Positions 1 to 5,037 of a stretch of 5,037 bases of DNA are shown here, in pieces. Below the pieces are notes generated by a model. The model did not search any database. It was not told the origin of the DNA and worked only from the letters and a program-made list of their open reading frames with translations. Position 1 is the first letter of the stretch, and each line of letters begins with the position of its first letter. The stretch covers positions 1-5,037 of the forward strand of contig JAKABE010000284.1 of NCBI GenBank assembly GCA_021801945.1, written 5' to 3'. Source of the DNA: Acidobacteriota bacterium (GTDB lineage: Bacteria > Acidobacteriota > Terriglobia > Terriglobales > Acidobacteriaceae). The translations under genes and the position numbers were made by a program.

Positions 1-1065
1 TTGCTGCTCGACCTCCTGGCGCTTCTCTTCTTCGCTCTTGATGTCGATCTTCCAGCCCAGGAGCTTGGCCGCCAGGCGTACGTTCTGGCCCTTCTTGCCG
101 ATCGCCAGAGAGAGCTGCGTGTCATCGACGATCACTTCTAGCTGCTTTTCGGCGAGGTCCGTGATGGAAACGCGGCTCACCTTGGCCGGCTGCAGGGCCT
201 TCTCGGCAAAGGTTGTGATCTCGTCCGAGTACTCGATAATGTCAATCTTTTCGCCCCGCAGCTCACGGATGATGGACTGGACCCTCATGCCCTTCATGCC
301 TACGCAGGCGCCCACTGGATCCACGTCCTTATCGCGGCTCTGCACGGCGATCTTGGTGCGTTCGCCAGCCTCGCGGGCTATGGCTTTGATGGCCACGGTG
401 TTGTCGTAGATCTCGGGGACCTCGGATTGAAAGAGGCTTTGCACCAGCTCAGGCGCCGCGCGAGAAACAATCACCTGCGGCCCCTTGGCGGCGCGGTCGA
501 CTTTGATCAGGACCACGCGAATACGCTCGCCCACCGAGAACTGCTCCAGGCGGGACTGCTCGCGGCGGGGGCAGCGAGCCTCGGCCTTGCCCAGATCAAA
601 GATAATATCCTGGCCTTCAACGCGCTTCACCGTGGCGGTTAGCACTTCCTTTTCGCGGTGCGCGTACTCCTGGAAGACCGTGTCACGCTCGGCCTCGCGC
701 ACCTTCTGGAAGATGACCTGCTTGGCCAGCTGCGCGGCGATGCGGCCCAGCGGGCTGGTGTCGCGGTAAAGGCGGATTTCGCTGCCTACTTCGACGCCGG
801 GCGCCAACTGGCTGGCCTCTGCAAGGGTGATCTGGTTGACAGGATCCTCGATCTGTTCCTCGTCGGCGACCACGGTCTTGTAAATATAGGCGGTGATTTC
901 GCCGGTCTCCTTGTTCAACTCGCCGCGCATGTTCTCCTGGGTCTTGTAGTACTTGCGCGTAGCCAGAGCGATAGCTTCCTCGACGGCGCCGACGACGATG
1001 GCCGGGTCAATGCCCTTTTCCTGGCTCAGGAACTCGATACTTTGATACAAAGCGCTAGTAGCCAT
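1..1065 (-). CDS. nusA: Transcription termination/antitermination factor NusA, N-terminal 355 residues (3' end outside window)
   Basis: NusA binds RNA polymerase and nascent RNA and controls pausing, intrinsic termination and antitermination. Reading the minus strand from the ATG at 1065 gives 355 codons with no stop to the window edge. The layout is the polymerase-binding N-terminal domain (about 1-130, with the motif ATRKYYKTQEN at 35-45), an S1 domain (about 138-200), KH1 with GACVGMKGMRVQ at 252-263, and KH2 with AIGKKGQNVRLAAK at 321-334. These are the diagnostic NusA RNA-binding motifs. The remaining C-terminal part lies beyond position 1. A short GAGGA sits at 1069-1073, only 3 bases from the ATG. 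Another ATG at 1069 is out of frame, so 1065 is the start. The gene lies 216 bp downstream of rimP, as in the conserved rimP-nusA-infB operon. No promoter or terminator was recognised in that spacer, so co-transcription with rimP is likely. Confidence 0.97.
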   Translation of the reverse strand, partial: MATSALYQSIEFLSQEKGIDPAIVVGAVEEAIALATRKYYKTQENMRGELNKETGEITAYIYKTVVADEEQIEDPVNQITLAEASQLAPGVEVGSEIRLYRDTSPLGRIAAQLAKQVIFQKVREAERDTVFQEYAHREKEVLTATVKRVEGQDIIFDLGKAEARCPRREQSRLEQFSVGERIRVVLIKVDRAAKGPQVIVSRAAPELVQSLFQSEVPEIYDNTVAIKAIAREAGERTKIAVQSRDKDVDPVGACVGMKGMRVQSIIRELRGEKIDIIEYSDEITTFAEKALQPAKVSRVSITDLAEKQLEVIVDDTQLSLAIGKKGQNVRLAAKLLGWKIDIKSEEEKRQEVEQQ

Positions 1066-1281
1066 ACATCCTCGACTCAGTTGCCCTGAGAGGCGCGTAC
1101 AGGTTCAGGAAACCTCTGCGCGACCAAGCTTTCACCCTTGTGTAACGAGGGACATGGAAACCAGAGATCGGAAGACATCAGAAAGAACCTCGATTCCTTC
1201 TGCCCTCACTCTGTTCCTCAGTCCAAATCTCGCCAGACTTCCTGTTCCAGCCCTTACATTCTTAACCCCAGGCCCCGTCTT

Positions 1282-1926
1282 TCAGATCTCAGGCACCAAG
1301 TTTGCCTTCTCGATGTTGGCGAAGGCAATCTCGACGGTGCCGGCGCCAACCTGCCGCTTTGGTTTCTTTCCCGCCGCAGCCGGCTTGCCAACGGCAAGGT
1401 CGAGCGTGATTGTCTGGCCGCCAGCGGACAACCCCTCCCCGCCGCGAGTCAAACGGCCCTGCCAGTGCCGATTGTTCCGGACCGGCTCGAAGGTCCGCAC
1501 CTTGACCAGACAACCCAGAAAACGTTCGAAATCCTCCGGACGGGTCAACTCTCGGTCCAGGCCGGGAGAGCTGGCCTCGAGTGTGTACTCGGCTCCTGGA
1601 ACCAGGTCTTCCACGTCGAGCAAGGTCCCAAAGTCGCGACTGAAAGCCGCCAGATCCTCGTGCGTTACACCGGAGAGCCGGAGATAATTCTCCCCACTGA
1701 ACCCACCTTCCACCAGATAGTCCAGCCGTTGCTCCCCACCTTTGCTTCCCTCAGCCGGGGCGAGCCCCGGCTGCAATTGCCCTCGACCCCGGGGGTCCTT
1801 TTCCAAATAAACCCGAAGAACGCGATCCTTGACCGAGCCCACGAGCTCGATGTCCACTACATCCAGCCCATGTGAAGCGGCCACTTTTCCAGCCGCTGCT
1901 CGGATTTCGTCCAGCCTGAGCACCAT
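1282..1926 (-). CDS. rimP: Ribosome maturation factor RimP (214 aa)
   Basis: RimP binds the 30S subunit and assists its assembly. The 214-residue product starts MVLRLDEIRAAAGKVAASHG, like the alpha/beta N-terminal domain of the family. It carries the hallmark SSPGLDRELTRPEDFERFLG at 119-138 and ends in the SH3-like domain with a family-type tail, IEKANLVPEI. The frame stays open upstream to 2340, but the ATG at 1926 was chosen because homology begins there; the upstream stretch is Cys/Trp-rich and lies over the promoter and leader. No strong Shine-Dalgarno is visible (AGAG about 13 bases before the ATG). The protein is longer than the usual 150-odd residues because of an insertion at about 45-85 (Gly/Pro-rich, see the palindrome at 1752-1773) and a Lys/Arg-rich loop at 181-193 (KPAAAGKKPKR). 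It is the first gene of the operon, with nusA downstream. Confidence 0.94.
   Translation of the reverse strand: MVLRLDEIRAAAGKVAASHGLDVVDIELVGSVKDRVLRVYLEKDPRGRGQLQPGLAPAEGSKGGEQRLDYLVEGGFSGENYLRLSGVTHEDLAAFSRDFGTLLDVEDLVPGAEYTLEASSPGLDRELTRPEDFERFLGCLVKVRTFEPVRNNRHWQGRLTRGGEGLSAGGQTITLDLAVGKPAAAGKKPKRQVGAGTVEIAFANIEKANLVPEI
1752..1773. repeat. GC-rich perfect palindrome inside rimP
   Basis: Nine-base arms CAGCCGGGG (1752-1760) and CCCCGGCTG (1765-1773) are separated by CGAG, which itself allows one more C-G pair. The palindrome encodes residues 52-58 or so of RimP, inside the inserted loop that most family members lack. It could fold in the rimP mRNA. It may be a captured palindromic repeat element or a chance product of a GC-rich loop; only one copy is seen in this window. 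Confidence 0.6.
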
Positions 1927-1985
1927 CGTTTGTAAACTGCTCTTTGGCAACCAATTGGGCGCATTTGCCGCGTGAAATTTACCGC

Positions 1986-2012
1986 AAATAAAAAGTGGGC
2001 AATGAGCCCACT
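1986..2012 (-). terminator. Terminator-like hairpin in the rimP leader (probable attenuator)
   Basis: On the minus strand AGTGGGC (2012-2006), loop TCATT and GCCCACT (2000-1994) form a perfect 7-bp stem followed at once by a T-rich run (TTTTATTT, 1993-1986). This is the form of an intrinsic terminator. It lies about 60 bases before the rimP start and after the proposed promoter, so it would act on the rimP mRNA itself. Premature terminators in rimP leaders are known in other bacteria (a rimP leader family exists in Rfam). NusA, encoded downstream, promotes hairpin-dependent pausing and termination, so autogenous attenuation is a reasonable inference. No competing antiterminator stem was worked out. 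Confidence 0.72.
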
Positions 2013-2074
2013 CATCTCCCCGCCAACCGGTGCACTCACGGAAAATCCAGGCGAGCAAACGCGTCTGCATACAT

Positions 2075-2103
2075 AGAATACGGCTATCTTCGGGGAAATT
2101 CAA
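2075..2103 (-). promoter_or_regulatory. Candidate sigma-70 promoter of rimP-nusA
   Basis: On the minus strand TTGAAT (2103-2098) and TATTCT (2080-2075) are separated by exactly 17 bases. Each box matches the consensus at 4 of 6 positions. Transcription would begin near 2068, giving a leader of about 140 bases that contains the terminator-like hairpin. The -35 box lies only a few bases from the end of the IS remnant. This is a pattern match only. Confidence 0.5.
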
Positions 2104-2106
2104 CCT

Positions 2107-2136
2107 CCACTCTCTTCCAATACAAGATGAGCCTGT
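2107..2136 (+). repeat. Left end repeat of IS remnant, outer copy
   Basis: The outer left end. Its first 14 bases match the right end in inverted orientation at 12 of 14 positions (CCACTCTCTTCCAA against CCAATCTTTTCCAA). The inner part, 2115-2136, matches the next copy (2150-2171) at 19 of 22 positions, including the identical block GATGAGCCTGT. It is probably a transposase-binding site. Confidence 0.72.
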
Positions 2137-2149
2137 AGCGCGTGCGTCA

Positions 2150-2171
2150 TTCCAACACGGGATGAGCCTGT
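2150..2171 (+). repeat. Left end repeat of IS remnant, inner copy
   Basis: A direct repeat of 2115-2136 with a 35-bp period and 19 of 22 matches (TTCCAACACGG then GATGAGCCTGT). Two spaced copies at one end are typical of transposases that bind several sites at each end. Confidence 0.7.
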
Positions 2172-2218
2172 TGAGGCGGTCATGCTGGAGATTAAATGTC
2201 AGTCGTGCAACAAGCCTA

Positions 2219-2732
2219 GCATTAAGTGTGGAGTCGATTCGCAGCTTTCTTTGGGCCGGCGAAGCGATCTGTTTCGAGAGCCAGGGCTGCCAGCGGATGT
2301 GTGGCTGGATCGAGCATGTTCTGGTCCAACAGCAGTCCACTGGCCAGTTGCAAGGGCGAGCGTGGTTTGTCGCGCCGTTACATTATTGAGGAGATGATCG
2401 GCCTGAGCCGGGGCGCAAGTCACTTGCTTGATCGCCCGCTCTATGTCCCGCGGCTGCGTCGTGGTTGCCACCCTGAAGCGTCACAGCTTTCCACTTCGTT
2501 ACACCACGGTTGACATCGAGCTGCTGGCCGCCACCGAAGAGGCGTGCGAAGTTCTCGGCAGCCCGGCCACGCGGCGTACATCCCAGAGCGCGCGTACACC
2601 GTCTGCGGCCAGGCTGAGTTCGCGCGGCTGGTCACGATCTCCGCAGTCCATCTCCACAACCTCCGCCAAGCTGAATGGATTCTTTTCAAAACACATCCGA
2701 ACGGAGCCACCTCCCACCCCACCCTAGCTTGA
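2219..2732 (+). pseudogene. Transposase fragment (integrase/DDE type), frameshifted, N-terminal part only
   Basis: Homology moves between reading frames. About 2219-2340 reads LSVESIRSFL and then GWIEHVLVQQQ in one frame. About 2349-2412 reads KGERGLSRRYIIEEMIGLSR in the next. About 2413-2577 reads QVTCLIARSM, then FPLRYTTVDIELLAATEEA and VLGSPATRR in the third. About 2580-2678 reads ERAYTVCGQAEFARLVTIS then HLHNLRQ. Joined, these resemble the N-terminal helix-turn-helix part of integrase-type transposases (recalled pattern: LSRAQVTRLI, RYTxxDIxLLA, GPATRRILER, ARLxxISVxHLYNLR). The shifts lie near 2341-2350, at the GGGG run 2410-2413 (one extra G) and near 2575-2583. The DDE catalytic region is absent. 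The last frame continues to a TGA at 2730-2732 through sequence I cannot place. No start codon is assigned. Certainly non-functional. Confidence 0.72.
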
Positions 2733-2738
2733 CTCCTT

Positions 2739-2768
2739 CAGGCTCATTCCTTGTTTGGAAAAGATTGG
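2739..2768 (-). repeat. Right end repeat of IS remnant (inverted copy)
   Basis: Read on the minus strand, this contains CCAATCTTTTCCAA, a variable centre and ATGAGCCTG, matching the left-end copies with a 1-base length difference in the centre. It lies just after the broken transposase and 63 bp short of the comM stop codon. Only one copy is visible at this end. Confidence 0.72.
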
Positions 2769-2831
2769 CCAACTAAGATGCTCACGGACATGGCTGGCCG
2801 AATTTCCATCGTCAAGAGGAAGGACCTATCC

Positions 2832-4391
2832 CTACGCCCAATAGCTGCGATCGAGCGTGCGGTATTGAATAGCTTCAGCCAGATGAGGCACGGCCAGTCG
2901 CTCGGCGCCTTCCAGATCGGCTATCGTCCGCGCCACTTTCAGGATGCGGTCGTGGGCGCGCGCCGTCAGTCCCTGCTGCTGCATGGCCCGCTCCAGAAGC
3001 CGCTCCGAGTCGGCGTCCAGCTCGCAGTAGGTGCGGATCTGACGCGTGCTCATCTGCGTGTTGGCGTAAATCTTCTCTCCACGCTTCTTGAAGCGCTGCC
3101 GTTGGCGTTCGCGCGCCGCCATCACGCGGGCGCGAATCTGCGCCGAACCTTCCGCCGCCGCGCCGCCGCGCAGTTCCTTATATTGAACCGCCGGCACTTC
3201 AATGTGAATGTCGATGCGATCCAGCAGCGGCCCGGAGATTTTGGCCACGTAGCGTTGGATCATGGGCGGCGTGCACAGGCACTCCCGTGATTTGTCATTG
3301 AAGTAGCCGCAGGGGCACGGGTTCATCGCCGCGGCCAGCATGAAGCGTGCCGGGAAGCTCAGTGACATGGACGCCCGGGCGATGGTCACGGTGTGGTCTT
3401 CGAGCGGCTGGCGCATCACCTCCAGGACGTTGCGAGGAAACTCCGGCAGCTCGTCAAGAAAGAGCAGGCCATTGTGTGCCAGCGAAACCTCGCCTGGTCG
3501 TGGCAGGATGCCACCACCGATCAAGCCCGCGTCGGAGATGGTGTGGTGCGGCGAGCGGAACGGCCGTTGCGTTACTAGGCCGGCGCCAGAATCGAGCACA
3601 CCGGCCACGGAGTGAATCTTGGTGGTCTCCAGCGCTTCCTCGAAGGTGAGCGGCGCGAGGATTGACGGTAGCCGCTTGGCCAGCATTGTCTTGCCCGAGC
3701 CGGGCGGCCCGATCATGAGAATGTTGTGGCTGCCGGCCGCGGCCACTTCTAACGCGCGCTTAGCCGTCTGCTGGCCGCGCACATCGCTGAAGTCCACGGT
3801 AAACTCTTCCAACTTGCCCAGCAGTTCCTCAGTGACCACGCGGTAGGGTTCGCGCTGGATCACACCCACTACCGCGCTGTTGAGCAGCTCCAGCACATCG
3901 AGCAACGAAGAGACCGGATAGACGTTTACGCCCTCAACCACCGCGGCCTCGGCGGCGTTGGCCGCGGGCAGAATCAGGTTGGGAATTCCCTTCTCGCGCG
4001 CCAGAATGGCTACAGGCAGCATTCCCGCCACCGGGCGTACGCTGCCGTCCAGGCCCAGCTCGCCCACCAGAAGGAAACGGCTGAGGTCGTCAGCGCGCAG
4101 GGCGCCGTATGCGCCCAGGATGCCGATGGCGATGGGCAGATCGAAGCCCGAGCCTGCCTTCTTGAGATCTGCGGGTGCGAGATTGATGGTGATGAAGGTG
4201 GGCGGAATTAGGTAGCCGGAGTTCTTGATGGCGGCGCGCACGCGGTCGCGGCTCTCGCGCACCGCGGCATCGGGAAGGCCCACGGTGTGGAAGTGATCTT
4301 CACTCATCGTTACGCCGCTATAGTCCACTTCAACGTCAATGAGGTTGGCGTCGATGCCATAGACAGCCGCGCTGAGGGCCTTGAAAAGCAT
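2832..4391 (-). CDS. comM: ComM/YifB-type Mg-chelatase-like AAA+ ATPase (519 aa)
   Basis: ComM is a hexameric AAA+ helicase that drives branch migration during natural transformation; many homologues are annotated YifB or magnesium-chelatase subunit ChlI-like, but the protein does not chelate magnesium. The 519-residue length is normal (usually about 500-510). It starts with the family signature [18 protein letters not shown], followed by a Lon-protease-like N-terminal domain (about 20-170, with [16 protein letters not shown] at 81-96). Then come Walker A GPPGSGKT at 228-235, Walker B LLFLDE at 309-314, and AAMNPCPCG at 354-362 with further cysteines at 371 and 373 (probable zinc site). The [12 protein letters not shown] motif is at 389-400, and the C-terminal domain ends [10 protein letters not shown]. 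Start and stop both fit the family. No Shine-Dalgarno is visible before the ATG. It is transcribed toward the IS remnant; no terminator was found after it. Confidence 0.96.
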   Translation of the reverse strand: MLFKALSAAVYGIDANLIDVEVDYSGVTMSEDHFHTVGLPDAAVRESRDRVRAAIKNSGYLIPPTFITINLAPADLKKAGSGFDLPIAIGILGAYGALRADDLSRFLLVGELGLDGSVRPVAGMLPVAILAREKGIPNLILPAANAAEAAVVEGVNVYPVSSLLDVLELLNSAVVGVIQREPYRVVTEELLGKLEEFTVDFSDVRGQQTAKRALEVAAAGSHNILMIGPPGSGKTMLAKRLPSILAPLTFEEALETTKIHSVAGVLDSGAGLVTQRPFRSPHHTISDAGLIGGGILPRPGEVSLAHNGLLFLDELPEFPRNVLEVMRQPLEDHTVTIARASMSLSFPARFMLAAAMNPCPCGYFNDKSRECLCTPPMIQRYVAKISGPLLDRIDIHIEVPAVQYKELRGGAAAEGSAQIRARVMAARERQRQRFKKRGEKIYANTQMSTRQIRTYCELDADSERLLERAMQQQGLTARAHDRILKVARTIADLEGAERLAVPHLAEAIQYRTLDRSYWA

Positions 4392-4652
4392 GAGGATGGA
4401 TGGAAGCGAGTGTATCAGAAGCGGGATCTGGGGAACAGAAGCCTGTGCCCGTCCGTGTGCGCCGCGGCCGTTGTTTCGCGCTTGCGAGGTCTTTGCATCG
4501 CGCAGTGGACTTCCCGCTCTTCTGCATTAATTCACCGCTGCAATCCCAATTGTTCATGGACCGGCGCCGCGCCATTGCGATGAGCGCATCTTCCCGCGAC
4601 CGCGTTCGGAAAAAATTGTTGCTCATTTTTCCACTCATCCTGCGTTTTTTTC
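4392..4652. other. Intergenic region between divergent comM and the Lys/Ala micro-gene
   Basis: No convincing gene was found: the open frames here have low-complexity Arg/Ser-rich or unrecognisable products and overlap each other. The comM promoter should lie here, but only a weak candidate -10 (TACACT on the minus strand, near 4409-4414) without a clear -35 is visible. The right part becomes AT-rich and holds the inverted repeat GGAAAAA (4608-4614)/TTTTTCC (4626-4632) and a run of seven T (4645-4651) just before the plus-strand -35 box, which could serve as an UP-like element. Confidence 0.5.
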
Positions 4653-4681
4653 TTGACATCGATGATGAGTGAATCTATACA
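4653..4681 (+). promoter_or_regulatory. Strong sigma-70 promoter of the Lys/Ala micro-gene
   Basis: A perfect -35 TTGACA (4653-4658), a 17-base spacer and TATACA (4676-4681, 5 of 6 to consensus) form a near-ideal housekeeping promoter. A run of T immediately precedes the -35. Transcription would start near 4688, leaving a leader of about 58 bases before the ATG at 4746. An 8-base inverted repeat, CACTCATC (4632-4639) and GATGAGTG (4664-4671), brackets the -35 box and may be an operator. Confidence 0.82.
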
Positions 4682-4689
4682 TTCTTCAA

Positions 4690-4709
4690 CTGCAATGTAA
4701 TGATTGCAG
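4690..4709 (+). promoter_or_regulatory. Perfect inverted repeat at the 5' end of the leader
   Basis: CTGCAAT (4690-4696), GTAATG, ATTGCAG (4703-4709) is a perfect 7-base inverted repeat beginning about two bases after the predicted transcription start. As RNA it would make a 5'-terminal hairpin that could protect the message; as DNA it could be a repressor operator. CTGCAAT also occurs at 4538-4544. The role is inferred. Confidence 0.5.
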
Positions 4710-4730
4710 AATCGATGCAACCCATCGAAA

Positions 4731-4736
4731 AGGGAG
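4731..4736 (+). promoter_or_regulatory. Ribosome binding site of the Lys/Ala micro-gene
   Basis: AGGGAG lies 9 bases before the ATG at 4746. It supports translation of this very short frame and fixes its start. Confidence 0.7.
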
Positions 4737-4745
4737 AATAGGCAA

Positions 4746-4829
4746 ATGGCAACAAAGAAAGCAGCCAAGAAGGCACCCGCGAAGAAGGCGGCCAAGAAGG
4801 CAGCCAAGAAGTCCGCCAAGAAGAAGTAG
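4746..4829 (+). CDS. Lys/Ala-rich histone H1-tail-like micropeptide (27 aa)
   Basis: The 27-residue product contains 13 lysines and 10 alanines, plus single Met, Thr, Pro and Ser, with no acidic or aromatic residue. It is built from AAKK/AKK units (starting MATKKAAKKAPAKK), like the C-terminal tails of histone H1 and bacterial H1-like proteins. It has no membrane segment or signal peptide. Binding to DNA or RNA as a small nucleoid or ribosome-associated peptide is a plausible inference, not a demonstrated function. Translation is supported by AGGGAG 9 bases upstream. The gene is a complete unit of its own: near-consensus promoter, leader with a hairpin, and a strong intrinsic terminator 24 bases after the stop. 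Four exact GCCAAGAAG repeats (4764, 4791, 4803, 4815) show growth by small duplications. It might instead be the minimal survivor of a longer H1-like gene, or lie within a small RNA gene. Confidence 0.75.
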   Translation: MATKKAAKKAPAKKAAKKAAKKSAKKK

Positions 4830-4852
4830 CGGATCGACCAACCCAAAAAGGC

Positions 4853-4896
4853 AACACTTGAGGGGGACGCTTCAAAGCGTCCCCCTTAGTGTTTTT
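4853..4896 (+). terminator. Intrinsic terminator of the Lys/Ala micro-gene
   Basis: AGGGGGACGCT (4861-4871), loop TCAA, AGCGTCCCCCT (4876-4886) forms a perfect 11-bp stem. After a small mismatch it extends with AACACT (4853-4858) and AGTGTT (4888-4893), ending in a run of five T (4892-4896). It is a strong Rho-independent terminator with a short tail. Confidence 0.93.
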
Positions 4897-5027
4897 AGCG
4901 GACGGTCTAGGGCAATACTCTAATTCCCGCGGGGAAGGGAAAGGCGCGCGCCGCCGGGGCAGGCACGACTCTGCGCCATTTCGAGAATCGCTATAGACTC
5001 AGAAGGAGGAAAGTGGGGGGAGAGAGT

Positions 5028-5037
5028 ATGACCCGCC
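5028..5037 (+). CDS. Possible start of a plus-strand gene cut by the window end
   Basis: An ATG at 5028-5030 is followed by only two further codons and a base (Met-Thr-Arg). A purine-rich stretch precedes it: AAGGAGGA at 5003-5010, rather far away, and GGGGGGAGAGAG closer in. An in-frame GTG at 5013 lies 3 bases after GGAGG and could be the true start. TATAGA at 4992-4997 could be a -10 box, but no -35 is convincing. The product cannot be inferred. Confidence 0.35.

Larger units (their letters stand above)
2107..2768. mobile_element. Decayed insertion-sequence remnant with matching ends
   Basis: The segment is bounded by related end sequences in inverted orientation: 2107-2136 at the left and 2739-2768 at the right, with a second direct copy at 2150-2171. 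Between them lies a fragment of a DDE/integrase-type transposase, broken by frameshifts and lacking its catalytic core. The end sequences share TTCCAA, a variable centre and ATGAGCCTG. At about 660 bp it is much shorter than an intact element of this kind, so a large internal deletion is inferred. CAAC lies beside both ends (2101-2104 and 2770-2773) and could be a short target duplication, but such a short match may be chance. The transposase recalls the integrase-type group often filed under ISNCY; the exact family is not established here. This element explains most of the 905-bp gap between rimP and comM. Confidence 0.75.

Noticed and set aside
38..1089. Several plus-strand frames across the left end
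   Set aside because: All are antisense to nusA, which is unbroken and carries S1 and KH motifs.
1138..1875. 245-codon plus-strand frame
   Set aside because: It is antisense to rimP, which has clear family motifs; the product is not recognisable.
2101..2104. CAAC as a firm target-site duplication with 2770-2773
   Set aside because: Four bases are too few to exclude chance and the exact element ends are uncertain; kept only as a possibility.
1927..2340. Upstream extension of rimP in the same frame
   Set aside because: The added 138 residues are Cys/Trp-rich, unlike RimP, and cross the attenuator hairpin, promoter and IS end; family homology begins at the ATG at 1926.
2030..2389. 119-codon plus-strand frame as a complete gene
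   Set aside because: Only its second half is meaningful, as the first segment of the broken transposase; the first half runs over the rimP promoter and leader and the IS end repeats.
2182..2397. 71-codon plus-strand frame beginning with a CxxC motif, resembling a small zinc-binding Com-like protein
   Set aside because: It overlaps the transposase fragment, whose frame here reads SVESIRSFL and IEHVLVQQQ with better family resemblance; only one Cys pair is present and the rest is unrecognisable.
2751..3290. 179-codon plus-strand frame
   Set aside because: It is antisense to the conserved comM C-terminal region; a shadow of GC-rich codon structure.
4336..4659. 107-codon minus-strand frame upstream of comM
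   Set aside because: It overlaps the comM start in another frame and the opposite promoter, with Arg/Lys/Ser-rich unrecognisable sequence and no ribosome binding site seen.

Overview
The window looks like a chromosomal segment from a moderately GC-rich bacterium. The NusA N-terminal sequence, the long inserted loop in RimP and the rimP-nusA order resemble Acidobacteriota. That placement comes from remembered sequence resemblance and was not tested by a search.

Layout from left to right: the 5' part of nusA (minus strand, cut by the window start); a 216-bp spacer; rimP (minus); its leader with an intrinsic-terminator-like hairpin and a plausible sigma-70 promoter; a decayed insertion-sequence remnant of about 660 bp, with related end repeats at both sides and a transposase fragment broken by three frameshifts; a complete comM/yifB-type AAA+ ATPase gene (minus); a divergent intergenic region with a strong promoter; a 27-codon Lys/Ala gene on the plus strand with its own ribosome binding site and a very good terminator; and a possible start of another plus-strand gene at the right edge.

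How the genes relate: rimP and nusA form the front of the conserved rimP-nusA-infB transcription/translation operon. The rimP leader hairpin suggests attenuation, which would make sense as feedback because NusA itself acts on hairpin-dependent pausing and termination. ComM is a DNA branch-migration helicase for natural transformation and is functionally separate. The Lys/Ala micro-gene is a complete stand-alone transcription unit whose peptide resembles the tail of histone H1, so nucleic-acid binding is the natural guess. It and its regulatory sites are the least ordinary part of the window, along with the IS remnant that abuts the rimP promoter.
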